The notes: generated from the letters alone by a model not told the origin. A stretch of 64,000 bases of DNA from Paludibacteraceae bacterium (GCA_017551025.1 JAFZNG010000001.1:51745-115744), one strand, 5' to 3'. Shown: positions 51,552 through 60,071, counted from the first letter of the stretch. Made by a program: numbers and translations.

Positions 51552-52373
51552 ATGAACATGCGAATTATTTTAATTACCGGCGCAAGTAGCGGAATAGGTT
51601 ACGAGGCGGCCGTATTACTTGCCAAACAAGGTCATAAGGTCTATGGCGCTGCGCGTCGTGTAGAGTTAATGGAACCGCTACGCGAAATAGGCATCGTGCC
51701 GGTTCGTTTGGATGTAACGGACGAGGCATCTATCGAGGCATGCGTCCAAACTATCTTGGATGCCGAAGGACGCATCGACGTTCTGGTGAATAATGCCGGT
51801 TACGGTTATTTAGGGGCAATAGAGAATGTCTCGATGTCGGAAGCGCGCCGCCAACTGGAAGTGAACCTATTCGGTCTGGCTCGTCTGACGCAACTGGTGT
51901 TGCCGTCGATGCGCGAACATCATTTCGGACGTATCATCAACACCTCGTCCATCGCGGGCAAAGGCGTGATTCTCTTTGGCGGTTGGTACAACGTGTCGAA
52001 GTTCTCCGTCGAGGCATTCAGCGATGCGCTGCGCATGGAAACGAAGCCATTCGGTATTGATGTGTGCATCATCGAACCCAGCGGCATCAAGACCGCCTGG
52101 GGCATCATTGCCGCAGATAACTTAGAGGCCAGTTCGCGTGGCACGGCTTATGAACAATCCGGTTTGAAGATGGCTTCGTTCTTACGCAAGATGTACACCG
52201 GCAACCTGCTTTCCGGTCCGCAAGTCGTTGCCAAAGCTATTGTTCGTGTGGTCAATGCCCATTGTCCGAAGACGCGCTACCGTGCAGGCTTTGGCGCTCG
52301 CGCTTTCCTCACGCTCCATGCCCTTCTACCGGCTCGCTGCTGGGACTTTTTTGCAAAAAAGACAGGCAAATAA
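51552..52373 (+). CDS. Short-chain dehydrogenase/reductase
   Basis: Classical SDR of 273 residues: TGASSGIG nucleotide-binding loop, LDVTDEAS, NNAGYGYLGAIENV, catalytic Ser in INTSSIAGKG, and YNVSKFSVEAF with the Tyr-x-x-x-Lys pair. The sequence DALRMETKPFGIDVCIIEPSGIKTAWG is typical of the oxidoreductase subgroup acting on small alcohols or ketones. The substrate is unknown. It lies directly after the flavodoxin remnant. Confidence 0.92.
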   Translation: MNMRIILITGASSGIGYEAAVLLAKQGHKVYGAARRVELMEPLREIGIVPVRLDVTDEASIEACVQTILDAEGRIDVLVNNAGYGYLGAIENVSMSEARRQLEVNLFGLARLTQLVLPSMREHHFGRIINTSSIAGKGVILFGGWYNVSKFSVEAFSDALRMETKPFGIDVCIIEPSGIKTAWGIIAADNLEASSRGTAYEQSGLKMASFLRKMYTGNLLSGPQVVAKAIVRVVNAHCPKTRYRAGFGARAFLTLHALLPARCWDFFAKKTGK

Positions 52374-52385
52374 CCCGAACGAAGT

Positions 52386-52697
52386 ATGAGTAACCCTGAT
52401 TTAGTTCAATATATCGTTGAGCAGGCATCTAAGACCGGTGAGGTAAGCGCCAAGAAGATGTTCGGCGACTACTGTCTTTATTGCGATAGCAAGCCGGTTG
52501 GACTCATTTGTGATAACTATCTGTATCTCAAGCCGCTCAAACAGTTAGAACCGTTTTTGCACGATTGCGACCGACAGATGCAACCTCCTTACGAAGGTGC
52601 CAAACTGCATTATGTGATCACCGATGTGGATGACCGAGACTATGTGTCGCTATTAGTTAAAACTGCAGCAGATAATATACCAATAAAACGCAAATAA
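52386..52697 (+). CDS. TfoX/Sxy N-terminal-domain protein
   Basis: The 103-residue protein has the TfoX N-domain pattern: GEVSAKKMFGDYCLYCDSKPVGLICDNYLYLK and YEGAKLHYVI. It has no C-terminal TfoX domain. Full-length TfoX regulates competence in Gammaproteobacteria, but short stand-alone versions are widespread and uncharacterised. It is 12 bases after the SDR and 2 bases before the alcohol dehydrogenase. Confidence 0.88.
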   Translation: MSNPDLVQYIVEQASKTGEVSAKKMFGDYCLYCDSKPVGLICDNYLYLKPLKQLEPFLHDCDRQMQPPYEGAKLHYVITDVDDRDYVSLLVKTAADNIPIKRK

Positions 52698-52699
52698 TT

Positions 52700-53890
52700 A
52701 TGCAAGGCAATTTTACGTATTACAACCCCACCAAGCTTTATTTTGGTGAAGAGTCCCTGAACAAACTCAAGGACGAGTTAGCGAACTTCGGTCAGACCGT
52801 ACTGCTCAATTACGGCAGCGGCAGCGTCAAGCGCAACGGCATCTACGACCAAGTGGTGGCTATCCTGCGCGAAGGAGGCAAGACTATCGTCGAGAACCCC
52901 GGCGTGATGAGTAACCCGACGTTGGAGAAACTGAACGAAGGTATCCGCATCGCCCGTGAGAACAAAGTGGACTGGATACTGTCGCTTGGCGGCGGCAGCG
53001 TGTGCGACTACTCCAAAGGAGTAGCGGCATCTGTGTTCTTTGAAGGCGATTACTGGCAAAACTTCTGGGTGGAAGGTAACCAACCGCCGAAGGACCAGCG
53101 GATTTTGCCTATCGGTTGTATCCTGACGATGGCGGGAACAGGAAGCGAGATGAACGGCGGTTCGGTCATTACCGATGCTGAGCATTGCAACAAACTCGGT
53201 CATGTGTTCGACAGCCGGCTGATGCCTAAGTTCGCCATCCTCAACCCGCGGTTCACGATGACCGTGCCGGTGGAGCAGATGAAAGCCGGTATCTACGACA
53301 TCATGAATCATATCATGGAGCAGTATTTCTCCGATTTCGACGACAACACCAGCGATTACTTGTCCGAAGGACTGATGCGTAGTCTCATCGTTGCTTCGCG
53401 TGCGGCGGTCAAGAACCCGCAAGATTACGAGGCGCGTTCGAACATCATGTGGACAGCCACGTGGGCACTCAATACGCTACTTAAATGCGGCAAAACCGAA
53501 GACTGGATGGTACACATGATAGGTCACTCGTTAGGCGCTTGGACGCACGCACCGCATGGTTATACCCTAGCTTCCGTGTCGATGGCCTACTACCGCCGTG
53601 CGATGGAGAAAGGACTGCCTAAGTTTGTGCGCTTTGCCCAGAACGTCTGGGCGGTCAGTGACCGAGACGAAAAGACCATGCGGGTAAAATCCGACCGCGA
53701 GATAGCCGAAGCAGGTCTCGAAGCCTTGCGTAACTGGATGCTGGAGATAGGTCTGCCGCTGACCATCAGCGAGATAGGTGCCACACCGGACATGATTGAT
53801 AACATCGTTTCGACTACCGTCCTCTTCCCCGCCGGTTACCTTGACCTAACGGCAGAAGATATCAAGGATATACTCAAAGAGAGTTTGTAA
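52700..53890 (+). CDS. Iron-containing alcohol dehydrogenase (YqhD/butanol dehydrogenase type)
   Basis: The 396-residue group III dehydrogenase starts NFTYYNPTKLYFGEESLNKL. It has the dinucleotide site SLGGGSVCDYSKG, AGTGSEMNGGSVITD, and metal ligands in MNHIMEQYFSD and HMIGHSLGAWTHAPHGYTLA. Related enzymes use NADPH to reduce aldehydes such as butanal and methylglyoxal. It is complete and probably works with the neighbouring SDR and aldo/keto-type enzymes in aldehyde disposal. Confidence 0.92.
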   Translation: MQGNFTYYNPTKLYFGEESLNKLKDELANFGQTVLLNYGSGSVKRNGIYDQVVAILREGGKTIVENPGVMSNPTLEKLNEGIRIARENKVDWILSLGGGSVCDYSKGVAASVFFEGDYWQNFWVEGNQPPKDQRILPIGCILTMAGTGSEMNGGSVITDAEHCNKLGHVFDSRLMPKFAILNPRFTMTVPVEQMKAGIYDIMNHIMEQYFSDFDDNTSDYLSEGLMRSLIVASRAAVKNPQDYEARSNIMWTATWALNTLLKCGKTEDWMVHMIGHSLGAWTHAPHGYTLASVSMAYYRRAMEKGLPKFVRFAQNVWAVSDRDEKTMRVKSDREIAEAGLEALRNWMLEIGLPLTISEIGATPDMIDNIVSTTVLFPAGYLDLTAEDIKDILKESL

Positions 53891-53894
53891 TACA

Positions 53895-54965
53895 ATGCGG
53901 ATGAAAACGGCGATAATCATTTTGAGCATACTGGCGCTACTGGTCGTAGTGGTGGTGGCTGTGCTGCAGCATCCGGCTTTCGGTCGGCGCGTGTCGGCGG
54001 AGCGCAAAGCGCGTATAGAAGCATCGCCTAATTACCGAGATGGGATGTTCCAAAACCAACAGCCGACGCCGCAGTTCACGGGCGACCATAATACGCTCAA
54101 AGCGATGTGGACAATGCTGATGCGGCGGGACAGTAACCGTGTACCCATCGAACCAATACCGGCTGTCAAGACCGACCTAAAAAGCATGCCGAAAGACCGA
54201 GACTGGTTGGTGTGGTTCGGTCATTCGTCGTACTTGTTCTGTCTCAACGGCAAACGCTATCTGGTGGACCCTCTGCTGAAGATGGAGTTTCCCGCATCGC
54301 TGATGTTGAAACCCTTTAAGGGTACAGACATCTATACACCGGATGACATGCCCGAAATTGACGTGCTCATCATCACGCACGAACACTGGGATCATCTGGA
54401 CTACGCCACCTTGCGCGACCTGCGCCCCAAAGTGAAGCAAGTGGTTTGTCCGCTTGGAGTAGGCGAATATCTGGAGTATTGGAAATACGACCCCTCCATC
54501 ATCCATGAGATGGATTGGATGGAGGAATTAAAAATTAAAAATTACGAATTAAGAATTACCTGCCTGCCATCTCGCCATTTCTCCAATCGTTTGCTACGTG
54601 GTCGCAATCAAACACTATGGGCGGCGTTTATGGTTGAAGCAGTCGACCGCAAGGTATATATAGGTGGTGACGGAGGCTATGACGACCGGTTCCGACAGGC
54701 GCGTGAACAGTTCGGTAAGATTGACTTGGCTATCATGGAGAACGGCCAGTATAATCCCAACTGGGCGTATATCCACATGCTGCCGCAGGACTTGGAACAA
54801 GCCATCTTGGACATGCAACCCGAGCAGGTGTTTACCGTGCATCACGACAAGTTCTCGCTCTCCACGCACGCATGGTCTGAACCCGACAGCGTGGCTCGCT
54901 CCATCGCCGAACGGAATGCCATCCACCTATTAGACCAACCCATCGGAACAGTAATATATTTTTGA
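53895..54965 (+). CDS. Membrane-anchored metallo-beta-lactamase-fold hydrolase (NAPE-PLD/UlaG-like)
   Basis: An N-terminal hydrophobic helix (TAIIILSILALLVVVVVAVL) anchors a 356-residue protein. The metal-binding motif is THEHWDHLDY; GHSSYLFCLNGKRYLVDPLL, PSRHFSNR, VYIGGDGGYDDRF and FTVHHDKFSLS complete the fold, resembling NAPE-PLD-like hydrolases. A heptamer array encodes ELKIKNYELRIT before the PSRHFSN segment. The ATG at 53901 is an alternative start. The substrate is unknown. Confidence 0.87.
   Translation: MRMKTAIIILSILALLVVVVVAVLQHPAFGRRVSAERKARIEASPNYRDGMFQNQQPTPQFTGDHNTLKAMWTMLMRRDSNRVPIEPIPAVKTDLKSMPKDRDWLVWFGHSSYLFCLNGKRYLVDPLLKMEFPASLMLKPFKGTDIYTPDDMPEIDVLIITHEHWDHLDYATLRDLRPKVKQVVCPLGVGEYLEYWKYDPSIIHEMDWMEELKIKNYELRITCLPSRHFSNRLLRGRNQTLWAAFMVEAVDRKVYIGGDGGYDDRFRQAREQFGKIDLAIMENGQYNPNWAYIHMLPQDLEQAILDMQPEQVFTVHHDKFSLSTHAWSEPDSVARSIAERNAIHLLDQPIGTVIYF
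54526..54560 (+). repeat. AATTAAA heptamer array inside the MBL hydrolase gene
   Basis: Units AATTAAA, AATTAAA, AATTACG, AATTAAG, AATTACC. Encodes ELKIKNYELRIT; the third unit, in the stop phase, is AATTACG. Confidence 0.88.
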
Positions 54966-54971
54966 TACGTC

Positions 54972-55712
54972 ATGGACTTTCACATTTACGGAACACAAGG
55001 CCAACCAACGTTGCTACTCCTGCCCGGTTTGGGCGTGTCGCATGAGATCTTCCTACCGCTCATAGAACGGTTGCAGGATAAGTTCTATATCGTTGCTGCA
55101 GGCGTGGATGGTTTTCTCATAGGCAAGCCGTCACGCTTTACGTCCGTAGATGACCAAGCGGTACAAACCATCCGCTATGTACAAAACGAGTTAGGAGGAC
55201 ATCTGAATGTAGCCTATGGTTTGTCGCTTGGCGGAAAGATCCTCTCGCGCATGATGGAGCGCAACGAGATAGTGATTGACCATGCCATCATGGACGCGGC
55301 GCCTTTGTTGTCACTACCGAAATGGCTGGTTGACCCGCTGCGGTACTATCAGGCATTTAACGTCTGGACGTGCTATCATTGGACTGGTTTCTGGAAATGG
55401 GTGTTCCGTTCGCACTATTTTGATGTGCTGCTGGATGAATGCAAGAAAGTCTTTCCTTACGGTGGCACACAAGCGGTAAGAGACGGCTATAAGTCTGTTT
55501 ATACCAATAAGTTGGAATCCATCCACGGCGCAGACATCCACTTCTGGTATGGCACGAAAGAGGCTTTTGTCGCCAAGCCGCAAGTGAAGCATTTGCTCAA
55601 ACTCTGCCCGTCCGTGCATGTAGAAGTCTTTGACGGCATGAACCATGGTCAACTACTCATCGACCACCCTGATGAGGTGGCAAAACGAATAACAGAATAC
55701 TATGGCAATTGA
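54972..55712 (+). CDS. Alpha/beta hydrolase
   Basis: The 246-residue protein has the oxyanion segment LLLPGLGVSHEIF, nucleophile elbow YGLSLGGKIL (Ser) and catalytic His in FDGMNHGQLLIDHPDE. No signal peptide is present. It follows the MBL hydrolase by six bases and overlaps the next ORF by 11. The substrate cannot be told from sequence. Confidence 0.88.
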   Translation: MDFHIYGTQGQPTLLLLPGLGVSHEIFLPLIERLQDKFYIVAAGVDGFLIGKPSRFTSVDDQAVQTIRYVQNELGGHLNVAYGLSLGGKILSRMMERNEIVIDHAIMDAAPLLSLPKWLVDPLRYYQAFNVWTCYHWTGFWKWVFRSHYFDVLLDECKKVFPYGGTQAVRDGYKSVYTNKLESIHGADIHFWYGTKEAFVAKPQVKHLLKLCPSVHVEVFDGMNHGQLLIDHPDEVAKRITEYYGN

Positions 55713-55971
55713 CACCACAAATATGTGCAGCCATTTGCAACGGAAGTTGTTTGACGCAGATGGTGAGTATCGAATGATACGCGAGCAGATAGAACGCGAC
55801 CCGGAACTCACAGCAGTGGTTCGTTCACGGCAGTTGCATGTCTATCGAAACGGAAAGAAAATTCTGGTGTTGGCAGGTAAGTCTGCTCCGAAGATTATTA
55901 GAGATGATGAATTGAGTAAATTATTAGAATTAGATGGAAATAACGCTTCTATTAGAATTTTCCAACCGTAG
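55702..55971 (+). CDS. Small hypothetical protein
   Basis: The 89-residue ORF starts MAIDTTNMCSHLQRKLFDADGEY, overlaps the hydrolase stop by 11 bases and runs 38 bases into the YdeI-like gene. It has a mixed charged middle (IREQIERDPELTAVVRSRQLHVYRNGKKILVLAGK) and no signal or membrane segment. No family was recognised. Coding is supported only by packing and plausible composition. Confidence 0.5.
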   Translation: MAIDTTNMCSHLQRKLFDADGEYRMIREQIERDPELTAVVRSRQLHVYRNGKKILVLAGKSAPKIIRDDELSKLLELDGNNASIRIFQP

Positions 55972-56278
55972 CCAACTACGTGAATGGCTGATGGCGAACC
56001 ATGCGACAGCGAAGGAATGTTGGGTGACGATGTATCGCACGAAAATTCCTCGCACCGACTGCATCTCATATCTGGACGTGGTGGAAGAAGCGCTCTGTTT
56101 TGGATGGATAGACAGCACCGTCAAACGGTTGCCGGACGGACGCTGTGCACAACGTCTCTCGCCTCGACGCAAAGGTAGCCACTGGACAGAACTGAATAAA
56201 CAACGCTGTGCGGATTTGGAGCAACGTGGACTCATGACCGATGCCGGACGGGAAGCAATGCCAACTAACGGAAAATGA
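55934..56278 (+). CDS. YdeI/OmdA-like protein, apparently C-terminally truncated
   Basis: The 114-residue protein has the YdeI family N-terminal half: SQLREWLMANHATAKECWVTMYRT, SYLDVVEEALCFGWIDSTVKRL, RRKGSHWTELNKQRCADLEQRGLMTDAGREAM. Complete members are about 190 residues and continue after this point; here it stops at NGK. It may still fold as a domain or be decaying. Overlap with the upstream ORF is 38 bases. Family members have been linked to bacteriocin or osmotic stress resistance. Confidence 0.75.
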   Translation: MEITLLLEFSNRSQLREWLMANHATAKECWVTMYRTKIPRTDCISYLDVVEEALCFGWIDSTVKRLPDGRCAQRLSPRRKGSHWTELNKQRCADLEQRGLMTDAGREAMPTNGK

Positions 56279-56299
56279 CTGAACAGAAAGAATAAAACT

Positions 56300-56815
56300 A
56301 TGCAAATCCTTATTTTACAAGGCTCACCGAGAGCCAAAGGCAACACCGCTTGGATGGCGGAAGAGTTTAAGAACGCAGCCGAAGCAGCAGGTCATCAGGT
56401 GACGCTCGTCAACGTGGCGCACAAACATATCGCAGGCTGTCTGGCGTGCGAGTACTGTCACGGCAAGGGCAACGGTGCGTGCATTCAGAAAGACGACATG
56501 CAGGAACTTTATCCGCTGATGGCGGAGGCTGAGGTGCTTGTGCTGGCAGCACCTATCTATTATTTCACTCTCAGCGCACAGATTCAGGCTCCTATCCAAC
56601 GCATGTACTGCGTCAACGCACCTGCTAAGGTGAAGAAGATGGCGCTTCTAATGTCCTCGTACTCTCCCGGCGTTTATGATGGCGCACTCGCCGAGTTCCG
56701 CGATATCTGCAACTATTGGCAGGTGGAGAACATCGGTCATGTATCCGCGAAGATCGATGAGCAGAAGACCGAAGCGACTAAACAGAAGATAGTGGACATA
56801 GTAGCTAAGTTGTAA
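56300..56815 (+). CDS. Flavodoxin-fold NAD(P)H-dependent oxidoreductase
   Basis: The 171-residue paralogue of the 43711 and 63312 proteins has FMN loop LQGSPRAKGNTAWMAEEF, a Cys motif CLACEYCHGKGNGACIQKDDM, and APIYYFTLSAQIQAPIQRMY. Cytosolic, probably reducing quinones, azo or nitro compounds or flavin. It follows the truncated YdeI-like gene. Confidence 0.87.
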   Translation: MQILILQGSPRAKGNTAWMAEEFKNAAEAAGHQVTLVNVAHKHIAGCLACEYCHGKGNGACIQKDDMQELYPLMAEAEVLVLAAPIYYFTLSAQIQAPIQRMYCVNAPAKVKKMALLMSSYSPGVYDGALAEFRDICNYWQVENIGHVSAKIDEQKTEATKQKIVDIVAKL

Positions 56816-56850
56816 TTCAGCCAAACTGATTAAAATGATTGAACTGAAAG

Positions 56851-57180
56851 ATGAATAATATGATAGTTACCACAACACCGACCATTGAGGGTCACACGAT
56901 TAAGGAGTACAAAGGTCTTGTATCCGGAGAGGTTATCTTCGGTATGAACTTTCTCAAGGACATTGGCGCTTCGTTGCGCGATTTCTTTGGAGGACGCACC
57001 GAGAGTTATGAGAGCGCTATGCTCGAAGGCCGCGAAACAGCGCAAAAAGAAATGCTGCAACGCGCTCGTGAGATGGGCGCCAATGCCATCGTGGGCGTTA
57101 GCTTTGGCTACGAGACGATGGGCCAAGGAAACAGCATGATCATGATTTCCATCTCCGGCACAGCCGTTGTTATTGAGTAA
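56851..57180 (+). CDS. YbjQ/UPF0145 family protein
   Basis: The 109-residue protein matches the YbjQ family along its length: MIVTTTPTIEGHTIKEYKGLVSGEVIFGMNFLKDIGASLRDFFGGRTESYE, then ALQRAREMGANAIVG-like RAREMGANAIVGVSFGYE. An ATG at 56860 would give the usual family start. Members form pentamers; a heavy-metal-binding role has been suggested but is not firm. Confidence 0.9.
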   Translation: MNNMIVTTTPTIEGHTIKEYKGLVSGEVIFGMNFLKDIGASLRDFFGGRTESYESAMLEGRETAQKEMLQRAREMGANAIVGVSFGYETMGQGNSMIMISISGTAVVIE

Positions 57181-57181
57181 T

Positions 57182-57589
57182 ATGAAAAAGATAGTATTAT
57201 TAGGAGTAGTTGCTTGGAGCACATGCTTGCTTGCGCAATCTAAAACAGTTTCCATCACCGTTACTTCTCCCACGTGGAAAAACATGTACGCGTGGATATG
57301 GAATTGCCCGAAGCAATATAGCGAGCGTTTTGTTCCCTTGACTCAACTGAACGATAGTACGTGGACTTTGTCGCTTGATATGGACACCGATGCATATAAG
57401 AAAGCAGGGCTATTGTTTGTGGACACCGATTCATGGAATACTGATCTTCAAAAAACCACGGACATGCGTCTCAAAAGTGGATGCTATGTAATACCGAAAG
57501 TCCACAAACAAGGACAGATAGTAAAACGCCCTAATGGTCTTGTTTGTAGGGAGTTAATCTTTGAATGTAAAAAGGAGGCTTGTCAATGA
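57182..57589 (+). CDS. Small secreted protein of unknown function
   Basis: Start at 57182 one base after the YbjQ stop. A signal peptide (IVLLGVVAWSTCLLAQ) precedes about 118 residues with aromatic-rich strands (TSPTWKNMYAWIWNCPKQYSERFVPLTQL; STWTLSLDMDTDAYKKAG). The pattern loosely recalls small carbohydrate-binding modules but I cannot assign one. Its stop overlaps the next ORF (ATGA). Confidence 0.6.
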   Translation: MKKIVLLGVVAWSTCLLAQSKTVSITVTSPTWKNMYAWIWNCPKQYSERFVPLTQLNDSTWTLSLDMDTDAYKKAGLLFVDTDSWNTDLQKTTDMRLKSGCYVIPKVHKQGQIVKRPNGLVCRELIFECKKEACQ

Positions 57590-57786
57590 AATACGTTCTT
57601 TGGTCTGCCAAACTGTTGCTGGTATTGGTATTCTCTTTCTCGTACTTGTGTATGATGAAAATATTGTATTGCGGTTGTTGGGCGTGCAAGGCAGGAGTTG
57701 CTATTGGTATCTTGGGCTTGTTGCTCGGCTTATGGGATAGAGGAAAAGAATTGTATCATTTGATCAAAGGGCACTCAAAGCAATGA
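57586..57786 (+). CDS. Small membrane protein
   Basis: AAAGGAGG at 57570-57577 is a strong Shine-Dalgarno sequence for the ATG at 57586. The 66-residue product has two hydrophobic helices (WSAKLLLVLVFSFSYLCMM; GVAIGILGLLLGLW) separated by a Cys-rich turn (YCGCWAC). Function unknown. Adjacent ORFs overlap or abut. Confidence 0.6.
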   Translation: MKYVLWSAKLLLVLVFSFSYLCMMKILYCGCWACKAGVAIGILGLLLGLWDRGKELYHLIKGHSKQ

Positions 57787-57827
57787 CCTACGACGATTAT
57801 GTAGCGCAGAAGCAAAACAAGATAAAC

Positions 57828-58340
57828 ATGAGGAAACTTATTTACATATTCATCGCATTGCTGGTACTTTGTGCATGCAAGGTGCAGCAACCGACAGCTT
57901 CGGCACAGTTTACTGCGGACGTGCAGAAAGATATTCCCTTTAAGGTAAACGGACTGAAGAATGTCAAGGACAATACATATTCTTTCCGATGCGATAATTA
58001 TGTGGCATTGCTTCCAGACTACGAGGTAAATGCCGACGGCGCATGTATGGTATATCGGACGACCTTTATGTCCACGCACGACAAGCAACCGGCGAATGTC
58101 ATTTGGCGTAATATCGTCATCAATCATAAGGCGAAACGTGTGCTGTGTATCGACCGATTTGTCAAGGACGGAAGGACATATGGCTATGTCTATTTTATGC
58201 AGGCAGAGACAAAACAATACAGCGATGAGCAGACATGTCATTGGGATGTGAGCGACCATCGCCTGATGCTCAATGTAGCCGGCGCAATCGAAGATATGAC
58301 GTCCCTTTCGATTACACAACTACAATTAATGACGAAATAA
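57828..58340 (+). CDS. Small lipoprotein of unknown function
   Basis: The ATG at 57828 opens a lipoprotein signal (LIYIFIALLVLCAC, Cys17); an upstream ATG at 57783 would bury the signal. The 170-residue protein has a beta-rich mature part (DVQKDIPFKVNGLKNVKDNTYSFRCDNYVALLPDYEVNADG) with no recognised family. It probably sits in the periplasm or outer membrane. Confidence 0.65.
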   Translation: MRKLIYIFIALLVLCACKVQQPTASAQFTADVQKDIPFKVNGLKNVKDNTYSFRCDNYVALLPDYEVNADGACMVYRTTFMSTHDKQPANVIWRNIVINHKAKRVLCIDRFVKDGRTYGYVYFMQAETKQYSDEQTCHWDVSDHRLMLNVAGAIEDMTSLSITQLQLMTK

Positions 58341-58344
58341 AATA

Positions 58345-58806
58345 ATGATACGATTAGCTACAACGAATGACATTCCGCGGTTGCTGGAACTGCTGCACCA
58401 AGTGAATATGGTGCATTACGAGCGTCGTCCGGACATCTTCAAACCACATACGACGAAGTACAATGCTGAGCAACTACAAGACCTGCTGACGCAGCCTGAT
58501 AAAGCCATCTTCGTCTATGAGGACGAGGGCGTGCAGGGCTATGCGTTTGTGCAGATGGAGGATGTGCATGATGATATCCTGCTGCAAGACATGCGGACAC
58601 TCTACATCGACGACATCTGTGTGGACGAACAGACACGCGGGAAGCATGTTGGTAAGCAGTTGTTTGACCATGTGCGGGCTTATGCGGAGAAACTCGGTTG
58701 CAGAGCTATCACACTCAACGTGTGGGAAGGTAATGACGCTGCGATGGCTTTCTACCGCAAGTTAGGCATGTCCGTCCGCAAGACATGTATGGAAATGATG
58801 ATATAA
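58345..58806 (+). CDS. GNAT-family N-acetyltransferase
   Basis: The 153-residue protein has the GNAT fold: MIRLATTNDIPRLLELLHQVN, motif A DICVDEQTRGKHVGKQLFDHVRAYAEKLGC with the acetyl-CoA loop, and LNVWEGNDAAMAFYRKLGM. The substrate amine is unknown. Confidence 0.92.
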   Translation: MIRLATTNDIPRLLELLHQVNMVHYERRPDIFKPHTTKYNAEQLQDLLTQPDKAIFVYEDEGVQGYAFVQMEDVHDDILLQDMRTLYIDDICVDEQTRGKHVGKQLFDHVRAYAEKLGCRAITLNVWEGNDAAMAFYRKLGMSVRKTCMEMMI

Positions 58807-58847
58807 TTGCACAACAGATAGTATAAATTTTCAAACAATATATAGTT

Positions 58848-59093
58848 ATGGAAGAACGTAATGGCAAAGGAATCCTTAAATGGATTTTGATTATTTTAGC
58901 AGTAGTACTGGTATTGCTCATTTGCTGGAAAGCCGGCTGGATTCTCAACGGTAACAAGAACCAAGTTTCCGAGCAAGAGAAACAAGAGGCAATTCAAGAA
59001 GCAGTAGGTGAAATCAATTCTGAGTTGCAGGAGGCACAATCCGACTGGCAGGAAATGAAGGACGAACTAAAGGACGAGTTGAAGGCAGAGTGA
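58848..59093 (+). CDS. Small single-pass membrane protein with coiled coil
   Basis: The 81-residue protein has a short basic cytosolic start, one helix (WILIILAVVLVLLICWKAGWIL) and an acidic, Gln-rich coiled-coil-like tail (VSEQEKQEAIQEAVGEINSELQEAQSDWQEMKDELKDELK). No family assigned. Confidence 0.6.
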   Translation: MEERNGKGILKWILIILAVVLVLLICWKAGWILNGNKNQVSEQEKQEAIQEAVGEINSELQEAQSDWQEMKDELKDELKAE

Positions 59094-59105
59094 TTTGATT
59101 TAGAT

Positions 59106-60065
59106 ATGGCAAAACAGAAACCTATCGTAGCGATGATCTACGATTTTGACGGGACATTGGCGCCCGGAAACATGCAAGAGTACGATTTTCTTAAAGAGAT
59201 CGGTGTGAACGACAAAGCTGAGTTCTGGCGCGAGAACGATGCGCTGGGCAAGGCGCAGAACGCCACCGAAGTGCTCAGTTACATGAAACTGATGATTGAC
59301 AAATCCAACAACCCTAATCATCCGCGGCCTATCACCCGTCAGACCTTTGCACAATATGGAGCAAGCATTCCGCTGTTCAAAGGCGTGAAGGAGTGGTTCG
59401 CGTTGACACGCAAATTAGGCAAAGAGATGGGGCTGCAGATCGAGCACTACATCAATTCGTCCGGTCTGCAAGAGATGGTGGAAGGTTCGCCTATTGCCAA
59501 GGAGTTCAAGCATATCTATGCCAGCCATTTCATGTACGACGAACAAGGACGTGCAGTTTGGCCTGCTGCTGCGATTGACTTCACAGCGAAGATGCAGATA
59601 CTCTACATGATTAACAAAGGTGTGGAGCACATCAGCGACAACAAAGAAATCAACAACTACATGGCTGCCGAAGACAGGCGTATCCCGTTCAATCACATGA
59701 TCTATTTCGGCGATGGGCTAACGGATATTCCGAGCATGAAACTGCTGCGTTCGCAAGGCGGTTTTGCGATTGCTATCTACACGCCGGAACACGAGGCGCA
59801 GACGGTTGATCTGGTGGAGCGTAACATCATCAACTTCGCCTGCAAAGCAGATTATAGCAAAGACGAGGCGCTGTACAAGACCGTAAAGGCTATCTTCGAG
59901 CACATCAAAGCGCTGGACAACTTCAACGCGCTGGAGATCACCAACATCACCGAAGCCAAAGATGGCACGCTCACCGGTAGTCATGGCGAACCGAAGACAG
60001 AAGAACCTGCCACCGAGCAACCCAAGCACCACCGCAGGATACGATTCAATTTCTTGGCAAAATAA
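59106..60065 (+). CDS. HAD-superfamily phosphatase
   Basis: Motif I is MIYDFDGTLAPGN; a later MIYFGDGLTDIPSM gives motif IV. A long cap (about 30-150, QEYDFLKEIGVNDKAEFWREND) and HYINSSGLQEMVEGSPIAKEF mark a Bacteroidetes subgroup of HAD hydrolases. The C-terminal 25 residues are charged and low-complexity (EEPATEQPKHHRRIRF). Substrate unknown. Confidence 0.87.
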   Translation: MAKQKPIVAMIYDFDGTLAPGNMQEYDFLKEIGVNDKAEFWRENDALGKAQNATEVLSYMKLMIDKSNNPNHPRPITRQTFAQYGASIPLFKGVKEWFALTRKLGKEMGLQIEHYINSSGLQEMVEGSPIAKEFKHIYASHFMYDEQGRAVWPAAAIDFTAKMQILYMINKGVEHISDNKEINNYMAAEDRRIPFNHMIYFGDGLTDIPSMKLLRSQGGFAIAIYTPEHEAQTVDLVERNIINFACKADYSKDEALYKTVKAIFEHIKALDNFNALEITNITEAKDGTLTGSHGEPKTEEPATEQPKHHRRIRFNFLAK

Positions 60066-60071
60066 GAAGAT

